Assembly (NCBI RefSeq): GCF_004022265.1
Contig: NZ_SAVB01000011.1
Coordinates: 1-64,000 of the forward strand
DNA length: 64,000 nt
Direction of reading: 5' to 3'
DNA from: Paenirhodobacter ferrireducens
GTDB lineage: Bacteria > Pseudomonadota > Alphaproteobacteria > Rhodobacterales > Rhodobacteraceae
Shown here: in pieces, positions 17,502 through 26,751 of the stretch
Layout: the number at the start of each line of letters is the position of its first letter
Numbering within the stretch: position 1 is the first letter of the stretch
Notes under the pieces: generated by a model
Seen by the model: the letters and a program-made list of their open reading frames with translations, nothing else
Database searches by the model: none
What the model was told of the DNA's origin: nothing
Translations under genes and position numbers: made by a program

Positions 17502-18817
17502 TGACGATGAGCGACGCGGTCCAGCCCTATTCCCTGCGCCCGCTGATCCGGACAACGACGGTGCTGTGCACCCTGACGCTCGGGGCGGTCGGTCTGTGGG
17601 CGGCCTTCGTGCCACTCGAAAGCGCGGTGATCGGGTCGGGCACGGTCGCGGTCGAGGGCGCGGCGAAGGCGATCCAGCACCCGCAGGGCGGCGTCGTCTC
17701 CGAGATCGCGGTGCGCGACGGCGCCCGGGTGCGCGAAGGTGACGTGGTGCTGCGGCTCGACCAGACCGAGGTGCGGGCCGAGCTCTCGCGGATCGAGACC
17801 CGCCTGATCGAGATCGCCGCGCGCAAGGCGCGGCTGGTGGCCGAACGCGACGGCACCGACCTGGCCTTCCCGGCGGCGCTGCTGGCACAGGCGCAAGACG
17901 CCGAGACCGGCGCGGCGGCCCGCAACGCGATCGAGGACGAACGGATCCTGATGTCGGGGCGCGGCGAGAGCCTGCGCGCCAAGATCGCCCAGCTGAGCGA
18001 GCGGATCGGGCAGCTCGGCAACGAGGTCGCCGGGCTGAGCGCGCAGAAGGCGGCGGCCGAACGCGCCGCGGGTCTGGTCGCCGCCGAGGTCGAAGACCAG
18101 CGCAAGCTGCGCAAGCAGGGGCTGTCGCTGGTCGCGGCGCTGCGCAAGTCCGAGCAGGAGGCGGCCGATCTGGAAGGCAAGGTCGGCTCGCTGCAATCCG
18201 ATCTGGCGCGCAAGCAGGGCGAGATCACCGAGGTGCGGATGCAGATGCAGCAGATCACCGAGGATGCACGCAACGAGGTCATCGAGGAGCTGCGCAAGCT
18301 CGAGACCGAGCGCAGCGATCTCGAGCAAAAGCGCATCGCCGCGCAGGACCGTCTTGCCCGCACGGTGCTGACCGCGCCGGTCGCCGGCACCATCCACGAG
18401 CTGGCGGTGCATACCCGCGGCGGTGTGCTGACCGCCGGTCAGACCGCGATGTCGATCATCCCGAGCGACCGGCGGCTGATGGTCGAGGTCAAGGTCTCGC
18501 CCGCCGACATCGACCAGGTGCGGCCCGGCCAGGCGGTGCGGCTGCGGCTGAGCGCCTTCAACCAGCGCACCACGCCCGAGATCGACGGCACCGTGACCAG
18601 CATCGCCGCCGACCTGAGCCAGGACGAGCGCAGCGGCCAGAGCTGGTATCTGCTGCGCGTCGCCCCCGATGCGGCCGATCTGGCGGCGCTGCACGGCATC
18701 ACGCTGAAGCCCGGGATGCCGGTCGAGGCCTTCCTCGAGGGCGCGGAGCGGACGCTTCTCAGCTATCTGCTGAAGCCGATCTCGGACCAGATGCAGACCG
18801 CGCTGCGCGAGGACTAA
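17498..18817 (+). CDS. Type I secretion periplasmic adaptor (HlyD family)
   Basis: 439 residues. One N-terminal membrane segment (about residues 20-45) precedes a biotinyl-lipoyl-like half-motif (QHPQGGVVSEIAVRDG). A long, charge-rich coiled-coil region spans about residues 90-270, followed by the C-terminal HlyD barrel (TVLTAPVAGTIHELAVHT). It bridges the inner-membrane ATPase to an outer-membrane channel. It is co-translated with the ATPase gene. Its stop codon overlaps the stop codon of the convergent LysR gene by 4 nt. Confidence 0.93.
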   Translation: MMTMSDAVQPYSLRPLIRTTTVLCTLTLGAVGLWAAFVPLESAVIGSGTVAVEGAAKAIQHPQGGVVSEIAVRDGARVREGDVVLRLDQTEVRAELSRIETRLIEIAARKARLVAERDGTDLAFPAALLAQAQDAETGAAARNAIEDERILMSGRGESLRAKIAQLSERIGQLGNEVAGLSAQKAAAERAAGLVAAEVEDQRKLRKQGLSLVAALRKSEQEAADLEGKVGSLQSDLARKQGEITEVRMQMQQITEDARNEVIEELRKLETERSDLEQKRIAAQDRLARTVLTAPVAGTIHELAVHTRGGVLTAGQTAMSIIPSDRRLMVEVKVSPADIDQVRPGQAVRLRLSAFNQRTTPEIDGTVTSIAADLSQDERSGQSWYLLRVAPDAADLAALHGITLKPGMPVEAFLEGAERTLLSYLLKPISDQMQTALRED

Positions 18818-19698
18818 TCGCCGGCACCGGACCAGTCGATCGCCATCGCCGCGCGGATGAAGGCGCCGACCACCGGGTTGCGCCGCCGCTCGTCGAGGCA
18901 GATCACATATTCGGTCAGCCGGATCGCGGCATCGGCGATCGGCAGGAAGGCGAGGCGCTGGTCCGGGGTCGATTCGAGCGTCACCGCGACGCCGATGCCG
19001 AAGCCCGCGGCGACCATCTCGCGCACCGCATCCTGTCGGCCGACCTCCTGCACGCTGTCGAACTCCAGCTTCTGCGCGACGAGGTTGTCCTCCAGCACGG
19101 CGCGGGTCTGCGACCCCTTCTCGCGGATCACCATCTTGTGCCGGACCATCTCGGCCAGCGTCAGGCTGGGCCGGCTGGCCAGCGGGTGGGCCGCGGGCAC
19201 CATCGCGGTCAGCGCCGCCTGGGCAAAGGGCTGGGCACGCAACCGCGGATCGGCAGGCAGATGCGCCGAGATGCCGATATCGGCGCGGTAGTCGAGAAGC
19301 GCCTCGTTCACCGTCTGCGAGTTGCTGACCGTCAGGCTGAAACTCAGCGCGGGATTGCTCCGGGTCAGGCTCGACAGGATGCGCACCGGGATCGGCGCAC
19401 CGTCGGCGATCAGCCGCAGATGCCCGCCCTGCAACGCCACCCCGCCGCTCAGCAGGTGCCGCGCCTCCTGCTCGGCCGCGAACATCCGCTGGGTGATCGC
19501 ATACAGCCGTTCGCCCTCGGCGGTCAGCGTGATGCCGCGCGCCTTGCGCTCGAACATCCGCACGCCGGACACCCGTTCCAGCCCGCGCACCTGCGCCGAC
19601 AGCGTCGACTGCGACACCGCCCGCTCGCGTGCGGCCTGCGAGAACCCGCCCGCCTCGGCGACCAGGTGGAACGCGCGCAATTCCGTCAGCGTCGCCAT
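18814..19698 (-). CDS. LysR-family transcriptional regulator
   Basis: About 294 residues from ATG 19698 (MATLTELRAFHLVAEAGGF). The HTH continues with SQSTLSAQVRGLERVSGVRMFER and is followed by a standard effector domain. It lies between the secretion genes and the giant RTX gene, convergent with the former and divergent from the latter (237 bp spacer). It may therefore control expression of the secreted protein. The effector is unknown; the CysB/phosphonate-type LysR subgroup is the closest by eye, which would be notable next to a phosphoesterase. Confidence 0.85.
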   Translation of the reverse strand: MATLTELRAFHLVAEAGGFSQAARERAVSQSTLSAQVRGLERVSGVRMFERKARGITLTAEGERLYAITQRMFAAEQEARHLLSGGVALQGGHLRLIADGAPIPVRILSSLTRSNPALSFSLTVSNSQTVNEALLDYRADIGISAHLPADPRLRAQPFAQAALTAMVPAAHPLASRPSLTLAEMVRHKMVIREKGSQTRAVLEDNLVAQKLEFDSVQEVGRQDAVREMVAAGFGIGVAVTLESTPDQRLAFLPIADAAIRLTEYVICLDERRRNPVVGAFIRAAMAIDWSGAGD

Positions 19699-19935
19699 TC
19701 TTCCCCCTGCGCTCCGTCGCGCCGCAGCTGGCGCAGGCCGTTCTCTAGGGGGGCAACGTGACGTTTGGGCGACAGCCGGACCGTGCCGCCCAGCCATCTG
19801 CTGTGTCGATGGAGGCCATTGAAAGAACGCGCGGGCGGCGGTGGAGAATTGTCAACTTTCTGTTAAACTCGCCGCCTAGGTTCCGCCAGCAAAACGAATT
19901 TTTGCGATTTCGCAAAAGCCACTCAGGAACCATTC

Positions 19936-22900
19936 ATGCCCACGATCCTCAAACCGATCGCCGACTTTCTGGTCCGGCGCGGAACGGAACCGCAGGTCTT
20001 CGACCTTTCCGAAACCTTCTCCGGCCAGAACCTGTCCTATACGGTCACGAACTCGAACGGCGAGGTCCTTTCGGCGCATGTCGAGGACGGCAAGCTGATC
20101 CTCGAGTATGGCGACACGCTCGATTACAGCGACCTGCAGATCACCGCGACGGATGCCCTGGGCGCCTCGGTCACCGAGAACCTGCGGGTGCGGGTGACCG
20201 GCGAGAACGCCTATACCATCGCCGTGCTGCCCGATACGCAGGATTACTCCTATGCCGACGGCGCGCCCACCCTCGCGCTGATGACGCAATGGCTGGTCGA
20301 CCAGAAGGACGGGCTCGGCATCCAGTTCGTGACCCATGTGGGCGATGTCACCGCCGGCGCCAGCCAGCAGATGTGGCAGAACGTGACCGAGGCGCTGAGC
20401 ATCCTCGACGGTCAGATCCCCTATTCGCTGACCGCGGGCAACCACGACCAGGGCGCCGGCGGCTCGGCGAGCGATCACTCGACCACCTGGATGGACCATT
20501 ACTACTCGCCCGAGCATCAGGCCGAGATCAGCGACACCTTCGGCGGTGTCTATGACATGGCGCCCGAGCGCGCGCCGAACAACTATCACACCTTCACCGC
20601 GCCCGACGGCGTCGAGTGGCTGGTGCTGAGCCTCGAATTCGGGCCCTCGGACGATGTCATCCGCTGGGCGAAGGACGTGATCGAGGACAACCTCGACAAG
20701 CGCGTCATCCTGACCACCCACGCCTACATGAACTGGGCCGGTCGCCACGATTCGACCGGGGGGCCGCTCTATGGCGAGGGCGCGGGCTATGACTATGGCC
20801 TCGGCCAGCAGCCCGAGGGCACGAATGACGGCGAGACGCTCTATCGCGAGCTGGTGAAGCCCTACGGCAACGTCACCTTCACCTTCTCGGGCCATATCTT
20901 CGGCGACGGCGCCGAGACGCTGGAGTCCTACGACGACTTCGGCAACCCGGTCTATCAGATGCTGGTGAACTACCAGAACGGCGTCGCGAACGAGATCCAG
21001 CACGGCAACGGCGGCTCGGGCGCGATCCGCCTCGTCACCATCGACCCGGAAAACAACCAGGCCTACACCTCGACCTATTTCGCGCTGACCGACAGCTATC
21101 TCAGCGACGACCGCGGCGGGACGCTCGACCGCGACGGGCTCGACGGCCCCTATCGCGGTCAGGAAGAGACGCTGACGCTCGACCTGTCGGCGCCGGCGCT
21201 GCATGCCATCGCGCAGGCCGGCAACGATCTTTTCGTGACCACGGAGGGCACCGGCGACGCGCAGGTGACGCTGCAGGGCGCGGCGCTGAACCCGGGCGAG
21301 GATGCGGGGCTGGTCTACGTCTGGAAGGACGCCGACGGCAACGTCGTCGCCGGGGGCGCCACGCCGACGCTCGATCTGCCGGCCGGCCGGCATTTCCTGA
21401 CGCTCGAGGTGACCGATTCGGCCGGCGCGGTGTCGCGCGATGCGGTGCAGATCATCGTCTCGAATGACAGCACGCTGCTGGTCGATTCCTTCAACGACGG
21501 CGACGCCGAGGGCTGGGGCCGCGGGTCGGCCACGGTCGATCCGGTCGTCGAGCATGGCTCGACCGACAGCTTCGGCATTCCCGGCCTGCCGACGCAGACC
21601 GCGCCGGTGACCCCGCCCGCGCCCGTCGAGCCGGCGCCGCCGGCCGAGCCGACCCTGCCCGCCACCGCGACCGAGGTGGTGCTGGTTCCGGCCGCCGCCC
21701 CCGATCAGGCGCTGCTGCTGAAGCCCGGTTTCGGGCCCGGCCTGCTCGCCTCCTACTCGATCGCCTTCGACCTGATGGTGCCCGCGGACACGGCGGCTGG
21801 CTATATCGGGCTGATCCAGTCCAGCCTCGGGAACGGCGACGATGCTGACATGTTCCTGCGGCTCGGCGCCGACGGCCTGTCGATCGGCACCGCATCGACC
21901 TATGCCGGCACGATCAGCCCCGACGCCTGGCACCGCGTCGTGCTGACCTATGAGGCGCAGGAAGACGGCTCGGTCGTCATCACAAAATATGTCGACGGCA
22001 CCGCCGCGGGGTCGCAGACGATCTCGGCCGCCAATGCGGCGCGCTATGCGCTCGACGGCGAGAACGGTGTGCTGCTTCTGACCGACAACGACGGCGAGAC
22101 GGCGCCGGTCGCGCTCTCGGGCGTCAGCGTCACCGGGACGGTGCTCAGCGCCGCTCAGGTCGCCGAGATGGGCGGGGCGATGGCCGGCGGCGTGGCGCTG
22201 CCCGAAGGTGTCGAGGGCGCCCGCTTCCGCGCCAGCGAACTGGGCTTCCAGACGCAGGAAGGCAGCGGCAGCCTTGCGCCGCAGGGCGGTCTCGTCCTCG
22301 GCCAGGTGACCGACCTCGGGCTTGGCGTGCCGATGCCGCCGGCTCCGACCGAGGCGATGGCCGCGGTTCTGGTCTCGGCCACCAGCGGCGACAACGGCCT
22401 GGTCCTCGATCCCGGCCTCGCCGGCACCGACGGGCTCGTGGCCACCTATTCGCTTGCCTTCGACCTGATGGTCCCCGCGGCGACGGCGGCGGGCTACATG
22501 TCGTTGCTGCAGTCGAGCGCGGTCGGCGGCGGCGATGCCGACATGTTCATGCGGCTCTCGGGCGCGGGCTTCAGCCTCGGCACGATGTCGGATTACGCGG
22601 GCGAGGTCAGCCTCGACGCCTGGCACCGGGTGGTGCTGACCTTCGCCGAGGACAACGGCCGGCTCATCATCTCGAAATATGTCGACGGCGTGCTGGTCGG
22701 CGCGCAGGACGTTGCGGCCGATGCGCGCTATGCGCTCGACCTCGAGAACGGCGTGCTGCTGTTCGGCGACGATGACGGCGAGACGGCGCCGGTTGCCGTC
22801 TCGGCGATCAGCGTCAGCGGCGAGGTCCTGACTGCCGAGCAGGTCGCCACGCTTGGCGGCACCAGCGCGGGCGGCATCGCGCTGCCCGAGGGCGTCGCGG

Positions 22901-25900
22901 GCTCGGAAATCGTTGCGGGCGCGGACGGGTTCACCGTCGTCTCGGGGCCGGCGAGCCTTACGGCGCAGGGCGAGGTGACCCTCACCCCCACCACCGATGT
23001 GGCGCTTGGCGCGCCTCTTGTGGCGCCGGTCACGCCCGAAGAGCCCGAAACGCCGGAAACCCCCGAAACGCCGGAGCCCGGCATTTCGGCCGATGTCAGC
23101 CTGATCGGCGCGTTGCAGCCGCAGCAGGTGCTGCACGTGACCGCCGCCCAGCCGGTTCCGGCCGGCACCGTGGCGACGGAATATTCGCTCGTCTATGACA
23201 TCCTGATCCCGACCGGCGGCGGCTCGTGGCTGTCGTTCCTGCAGACCGACATCACCAACCGCTCCGACGCCGATCTGTTCCGCAACGCGTCGAACGGGAT
23301 CGGCATCAGCAGCGATTACGAGGGCCGGCTGACCTCGGACACCTGGCACCGGGTCGCCTTCACCCTCGCTGTCGACGGCGACACCGTGCTGATTTCCAAA
23401 TACATTGATGGCGTTCTGGTCGGCACCACCACCGGTTCGGCCGAGCGCTTCCAGATCGACCTGAACGAGGGCTTCCTGCTGTTCTCGGACAATGACGGCG
23501 AGACCAGCGATGTCTATGTGAAGAACGTGCTGTTCACCGATCACGTCTTCTCGCAGGACGAGGTGGCGGCGCTTGGCGGCGTCAGCCCCGGCCCGATCCT
23601 CGAGACCGCGCCGTCCCAGATCAGCTTCCAGCTCGACTTCTCGGGTGAGACGATCACCGACACCTACGGCAACGCCAATGCCAGCCTGCAGCAGTCGGAC
23701 AGCCGCACCGGCAACTTCGTCGTCCACGGCAGCTATGCCGATCGGGTCGAGGGCGTCGCGGTCGACGAGATCGCCGAGGGCCGGGTCTATGAAAGCTCGA
23801 ACACCGGCGAGAACATCCTGGTGTGGGAAGGCGAAGGGGCGCAGGCGTGGCAGGACTATCGCTACGAGCTGACCCTGCAAGCCACCGATCAGGACACGAT
23901 CGGCGCGGTCTTCTACTTCCAGGACGAGGCCAACACCTATCGCGTCACCTTCAACTCGGCGCAGAACACGCGCGAGCTGGTGCGGGTGAAGGACGGGGTC
24001 GAGACGGTGCTCGCCTCGGTCCATGCCGGCAGCCCCTGGGCGCGCGACGCGCAGCTTGAGGTCGCGGTGAGCGGCGGCGAGATCCGGGTCTTCCTCGACG
24101 GCCAGTCGGTCTTCGGCACCGTCACCGACAGCGATCCGCTGAGCGGCGGCACGGTCGGCTTCTACTCGGACAATCAGCACTCCTCGCAGTTCGACAACGT
24201 CTATGTCGGCGCGCTCGGGCTGCAGGCGCATGCCGGCCGCGACCTCTCGGCCGTCGATACCGATGGCGACGGCCGGGTGACGGTCACGCTCGATGCGGGC
24301 CAAAGCTATGGCGATGCCGAGATCACCGGCTGGCGCTGGCTCGATGCCGAGGGCAACGAGATCGCCACCGGGCCGCAGGCCGAGGTGACTCTCTCGGCGG
24401 CCGGGCAGCAGACGGTGACGCTCGAGATCACCGATGCCAGCGGCCGCACCGATCGCGACACGCTCACCGTCGATGCGGTCGGTCAGGACCGGGTGCTGTT
24501 CTCGGACGACTTCTCCGATGCCGATTATGCCGGGCGCTGGACGATCGTCGACGAGGGCGAGCAGAACGGTGCGGGCGCGGACGGCACCCTGGGCGACTGG
24601 CAGGTCATCGACGGGCGTCTGACGCAGACCACCGACGTCGACAGCCGGCAGCTCACCTGGACCTCGGCCGATGCCGCCGATGCCTGGCAGCAGGGCTGGT
24701 CGCCGCTTGGCGACGGCACCCATGTGCTGCGCCGTGGCACCTATGCGCTGCTCTCGGACCCGGCGGCGCAGGACTGGTCGCAATACCAGGTCGAGACCCG
24801 GGTCGAGACCCCGGACAATGGCGCGCTCGGCCTGCTGCTGAACTACCAGGACCCCGACAACTACTACAAGGTCGAGCTCGATGCGGCCTCGGGCACCAGC
24901 CTGTTCCAGCTGATCGAGGTGAAGGACGGGGTCGAGAAATACCTCACGCAGATCCCCGCCCGCTATACCCCGGGCGAGGCTTTCGACCTGCGGGTGACGG
25001 TCGATGGCACCACGATCCAGGCCTTCATGGACGGCAATCCGCTGTTCTCCTACGCGATCACCGGCAGCGGCTCGGATCACGGCACGGTCGGGCTCTATTC
25101 CTGGGGCAGCCAGGGCGTCAGCTTCGATGACGTCACGGTGCTCGCGCTCGACACCGACGGGCCGCAGCCCGCGCCGGTGCCGAACACCGCGCCGGTGGCG
25201 CAGCGCGACAGCGGCTATCGGGTGCGGACGGGCGAGTCGATCCTGATCGCGGCGGCGGCGCTGCTGCTCAACGACACCGACGCCAACGCTGATCCGCTGA
25301 CCATCACCGAGGTGACCAGCACGGCCGGCACGGTGGTGCTCGAGAACGGTCAGATCCTGTTCACCCCGGCCCCGGACCACATCGGCCGCGCCACCTTCAC
25401 CTACACGGTCGAGGATGGTCAGGGCGGCTCCGACACCGCCGAGGTCGAGGTGATCGTGATGCCCGAAGGCGGCGCCTTCGAGGCACGGCCCGAAGGCGGC
25501 GTGCTGACCGGCGACAGCGCCCTCGACACGCTGCTGCTCGGCGGCGCCGGCGCCGACCAGATCCTCGCCAGCAGCGGCGATGACCTGATCGAGGCGGATG
25601 CGGGCGATGACGTGGTGCTGGGCGGTGCCGGCGACGACACCGTGCGCGGCGGCTCCGGCGACGATCTCGTCTTCGGCGGCGACGGCAGCGATGCGGTGAC
25701 CGGCGAAGCGGGTGACGACATCCTGCTCGGCGGCCATGGCGACGACGTGCTGCACGGCGGTGACGGTGCCGACACGCTGTTTGGCGGCGATGGTGCGGAT
25801 GTGCTGATCGGCGGCACGGGCGACGACTTCCTGGCCGGCGGCGCGGGGGCCGACACCTTCACCTTCGCTCCGGGCGACGGCCGCGACGTGGTGACCGACT

Positions 25901-26085
25901 TCATCGCGGGCGAGGATGTCATCGACCTGACCGCCTTCACCGGGCTGCACGACTTCGAGACGCTCTCGGCCCTGATCGAGGAGATCGACGGCAGCGTGGT
26001 CCTGCATCTCGACGATGCGACCACGGTCCAGCTCTCGCATGTCGGTCTCGACGGGCTCAGCGCCGACGACTTCCGCTTCGCCTGA
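19936..26085 (+). CDS. Giant secreted metallophosphoesterase with LamG-like modules and RTX C-terminus
   Basis: 2049 residues with no N-terminal signal, as for type I secretion substrates. A cadherin-like N-terminal domain (about 1-90) precedes a calcineurin-like metallophosphoesterase (about 92-400). Its metal motifs are DTQ at 100-102, GDV at 136-138, GNHD at 168-171, H262 and GH at 319-320. Three LamG-like repeats follow (about 21740-22180, 22440-22860, 23170-23580), each with a version of WHRVVLT and YVDG. Then come two concanavalin-like modules flanking a PKD-like domain, a cadherin-like tandem domain (about 25190-25460), and about a dozen GGxGxD calcium-binding nonapeptides (25540-25850) ending in a serralysin-type C-terminal region. 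CAGGAA precedes the ATG. It is likely exported by the ATPase/adaptor at 15771-18817 and acts outside the cell on phosphodiesters or phosphomonoesters. Confidence 0.9.
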   Translation: MPTILKPIADFLVRRGTEPQVFDLSETFSGQNLSYTVTNSNGEVLSAHVEDGKLILEYGDTLDYSDLQITATDALGASVTENLRVRVTGENAYTIAVLPDTQDYSYADGAPTLALMTQWLVDQKDGLGIQFVTHVGDVTAGASQQMWQNVTEALSILDGQIPYSLTAGNHDQGAGGSASDHSTTWMDHYYSPEHQAEISDTFGGVYDMAPERAPNNYHTFTAPDGVEWLVLSLEFGPSDDVIRWAKDVIEDNLDKRVILTTHAYMNWAGRHDSTGGPLYGEGAGYDYGLGQQPEGTNDGETLYRELVKPYGNVTFTFSGHIFGDGAETLESYDDFGNPVYQMLVNYQNGVANEIQHGNGGSGAIRLVTIDPENNQAYTSTYFALTDSYLSDDRGGTLDRDGLDGPYRGQEETLTLDLSAPALHAIAQAGNDLFVTTEGTGDAQVTLQGAALNPGEDAGLVYVWKDADGNVVAGGATPTLDLPAGRHFLTLEVTDSAGAVSRDAVQIIVSNDSTLLVDSFNDGDAEGWGRGSATVDPVVEHGSTDSFGIPGLPTQTAPVTPPAPVEPAPPAEPTLPATATEVVLVPAAAPDQALLLKPGFGPGLLASYSIAFDLMVPADTAAGYIGLIQSSLGNGDDADMFLRLGADGLSIGTASTYAGTISPDAWHRVVLTYEAQEDGSVVITKYVDGTAAGSQTISAANAARYALDGENGVLLLTDNDGETAPVALSGVSVTGTVLSAAQVAEMGGAMAGGVALPEGVEGARFRASELGFQTQEGSGSLAPQGGLVLGQVTDLGLGVPMPPAPTEAMAAVLVSATSGDNGLVLDPGLAGTDGLVATYSLAFDLMVPAATAAGYMSLLQSSAVGGGDADMFMRLSGAGFSLGTMSDYAGEVSLDAWHRVVLTFAEDNGRLIISKYVDGVLVGAQDVAADARYALDLENGVLLFGDDDGETAPVAVSAISVSGEVLTAEQVATLGGTSAGGIALPEGVAGSEIVAGADGFTVVSGPASLTAQGEVTLTPTTDVALGAPLVAPVTPEEPETPETPETPEPGISADVSLIGALQPQQVLHVTAAQPVPAGTVATEYSLVYDILIPTGGGSWLSFLQTDITNRSDADLFRNASNGIGISSDYEGRLTSDTWHRVAFTLAVDGDTVLISKYIDGVLVGTTTGSAERFQIDLNEGFLLFSDNDGETSDVYVKNVLFTDHVFSQDEVAALGGVSPGPILETAPSQISFQLDFSGETITDTYGNANASLQQSDSRTGNFVVHGSYADRVEGVAVDEIAEGRVYESSNTGENILVWEGEGAQAWQDYRYELTLQATDQDTIGAVFYFQDEANTYRVTFNSAQNTRELVRVKDGVETVLASVHAGSPWARDAQLEVAVSGGEIRVFLDGQSVFGTVTDSDPLSGGTVGFYSDNQHSSQFDNVYVGALGLQAHAGRDLSAVDTDGDGRVTVTLDAGQSYGDAEITGWRWLDAEGNEIATGPQAEVTLSAAGQQTVTLEITDASGRTDRDTLTVDAVGQDRVLFSDDFSDADYAGRWTIVDEGEQNGAGADGTLGDWQVIDGRLTQTTDVDSRQLTWTSADAADAWQQGWSPLGDGTHVLRRGTYALLSDPAAQDWSQYQVETRVETPDNGALGLLLNYQDPDNYYKVELDAASGTSLFQLIEVKDGVEKYLTQIPARYTPGEAFDLRVTVDGTTIQAFMDGNPLFSYAITGSGSDHGTVGLYSWGSQGVSFDDVTVLALDTDGPQPAPVPNTAPVAQRDSGYRVRTGESILIAAAALLLNDTDANADPLTITEVTSTAGTVVLENGQILFTPAPDHIGRATFTYTVEDGQGGSDTAEVEVIVMPEGGAFEARPEGGVLTGDSALDTLLLGGAGADQILASSGDDLIEADAGDDVVLGGAGDDTVRGGSGDDLVFGGDGSDAVTGEAGDDILLGGHGDDVLHGGDGADTLFGGDGADVLIGGTGDDFLAGGAGADTFTFAPGDGRDVVTDFIAGEDVIDLTAFTGLHDFETLSALIEEIDGSVVLHLDDATTVQLSHVGLDGLSADDFRFA

Positions 26086-26105
26086 CCGGGCCGGCGACAC
26101 CAGAC

Positions 26106-26135
26106 GGGGCCGGGCCGGAGACCCGGCGCGGCCCC
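26106..26135 (+). terminator. Hairpin after the RTX phosphoesterase gene
   Basis: GGGGCCG and CGGCCCC pair outside an inner GCCGG/CCGGC stem with loop AGAC and one G-G mismatch, giving a 12-bp GC stem 20 nt after the stop codon. It is followed by a pyrimidine tract (CCTCCCCTTCC) rather than a clean T run, so it is either a weak intrinsic terminator or an RNA-stabilising 3' hairpin. Confidence 0.45.
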
Positions 26136-26186
26136 CCTCCCCTTCCTTCCAAACGCAGCCTGTCTGCTGATCGAAAGACCTGACTG

Positions 26187-26741
26187 ATGAAACTCCTGAT
26201 CCTTCCGGCCCTCGTCGCCCTCTCCGCCCTGACCGCCTGCGGCGGCGGTGGCTCCTCCTCGGACCCGGCTCCGGCCCCGACGCAGGCCGAGTCGCTCACC
26301 CGCGCGAAGACGCTGACCACCGAATATGCGCAGACCGCGGCGACGGTGGCCACGGCGATGCCGGTGACCGGCCAGGCAAGCTATGCCGGCGCGGCGGTGT
26401 TCGGCAAGGGCACCGACATGGATGCGCTGCTGCAGGCGCCCACGATGTCGGGTGACATGGCGCTGAACGCCGATTTCGCCACCGGCGGGGTGACCGGCGG
26501 CATCGACAACTTTCGCGACGCGACCAATGCCCCGGTCAGCGGCGAGATGACGGTGTCGGGCGGTCAGATCGCCGGCGCGGTGCTGGGCGGTGACCTGACC
26601 GGCACCGTCGGTGGCAAAGACGTCAACGCGCAGATGTCGGGCAGCTTCCTCGGTGCCGATGCCGAGGCGGTGCGCGGCGTGATCGCCGATGGCGCGGGGG
26701 CCACCGGGGCCTTCAACGGCGCCTTCATCGTGGCGCGCTGA
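26187..26741 (+). CDS. Small lipoprotein with a TbpB-like eight-strand barrel pattern
   Basis: 184 residues. The N-terminus MKLLILPALVALSALTAC is a lipoprotein signal with lipobox LTAC, so the mature protein would start at Cys18. A Gly/Ser/Pro linker follows. The rest is strand-turn repeats rich in Gly, Thr and Ala (SGDMALNADFATGGVTGGI, GEMTVSGGQIAGAVLGG) ending GAFNGAFIVAR. This resembles the C-terminal barrel of transferrin-binding-protein-like lipoproteins and other Slam-dependent surface lipoproteins. It lies between the RTX protein gene and an outer-membrane barrel gene. The family assignment is by pattern and is tentative. Confidence 0.75.
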   Translation: MKLLILPALVALSALTACGGGGSSSDPAPAPTQAESLTRAKTLTTEYAQTAATVATAMPVTGQASYAGAAVFGKGTDMDALLQAPTMSGDMALNADFATGGVTGGIDNFRDATNAPVSGEMTVSGGQIAGAVLGGDLTGTVGGKDVNAQMSGSFLGADAEAVRGVIADGAGATGAFNGAFIVAR

Positions 26742-26751
26742 GCTGGCACGG

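Noticed and set aside
14226-17888. A 1220-codon minus-strand open frame
   Set aside because: It crosses the TetR, DadA-like and secretion-ATPase genes, all of which have clear motifs on the plus strand. It is a shadow frame typical of GC-rich DNA.
19876-26100. A 2074-codon open frame on the minus strand opposite the giant RTX gene, full of Arg, Gly, Asp and His
   Set aside because: It mirrors the high-GC plus-strand coding frame and shows no domain, start site or composition of a real protein. The plus strand has phosphoesterase, LamG and RTX motifs.
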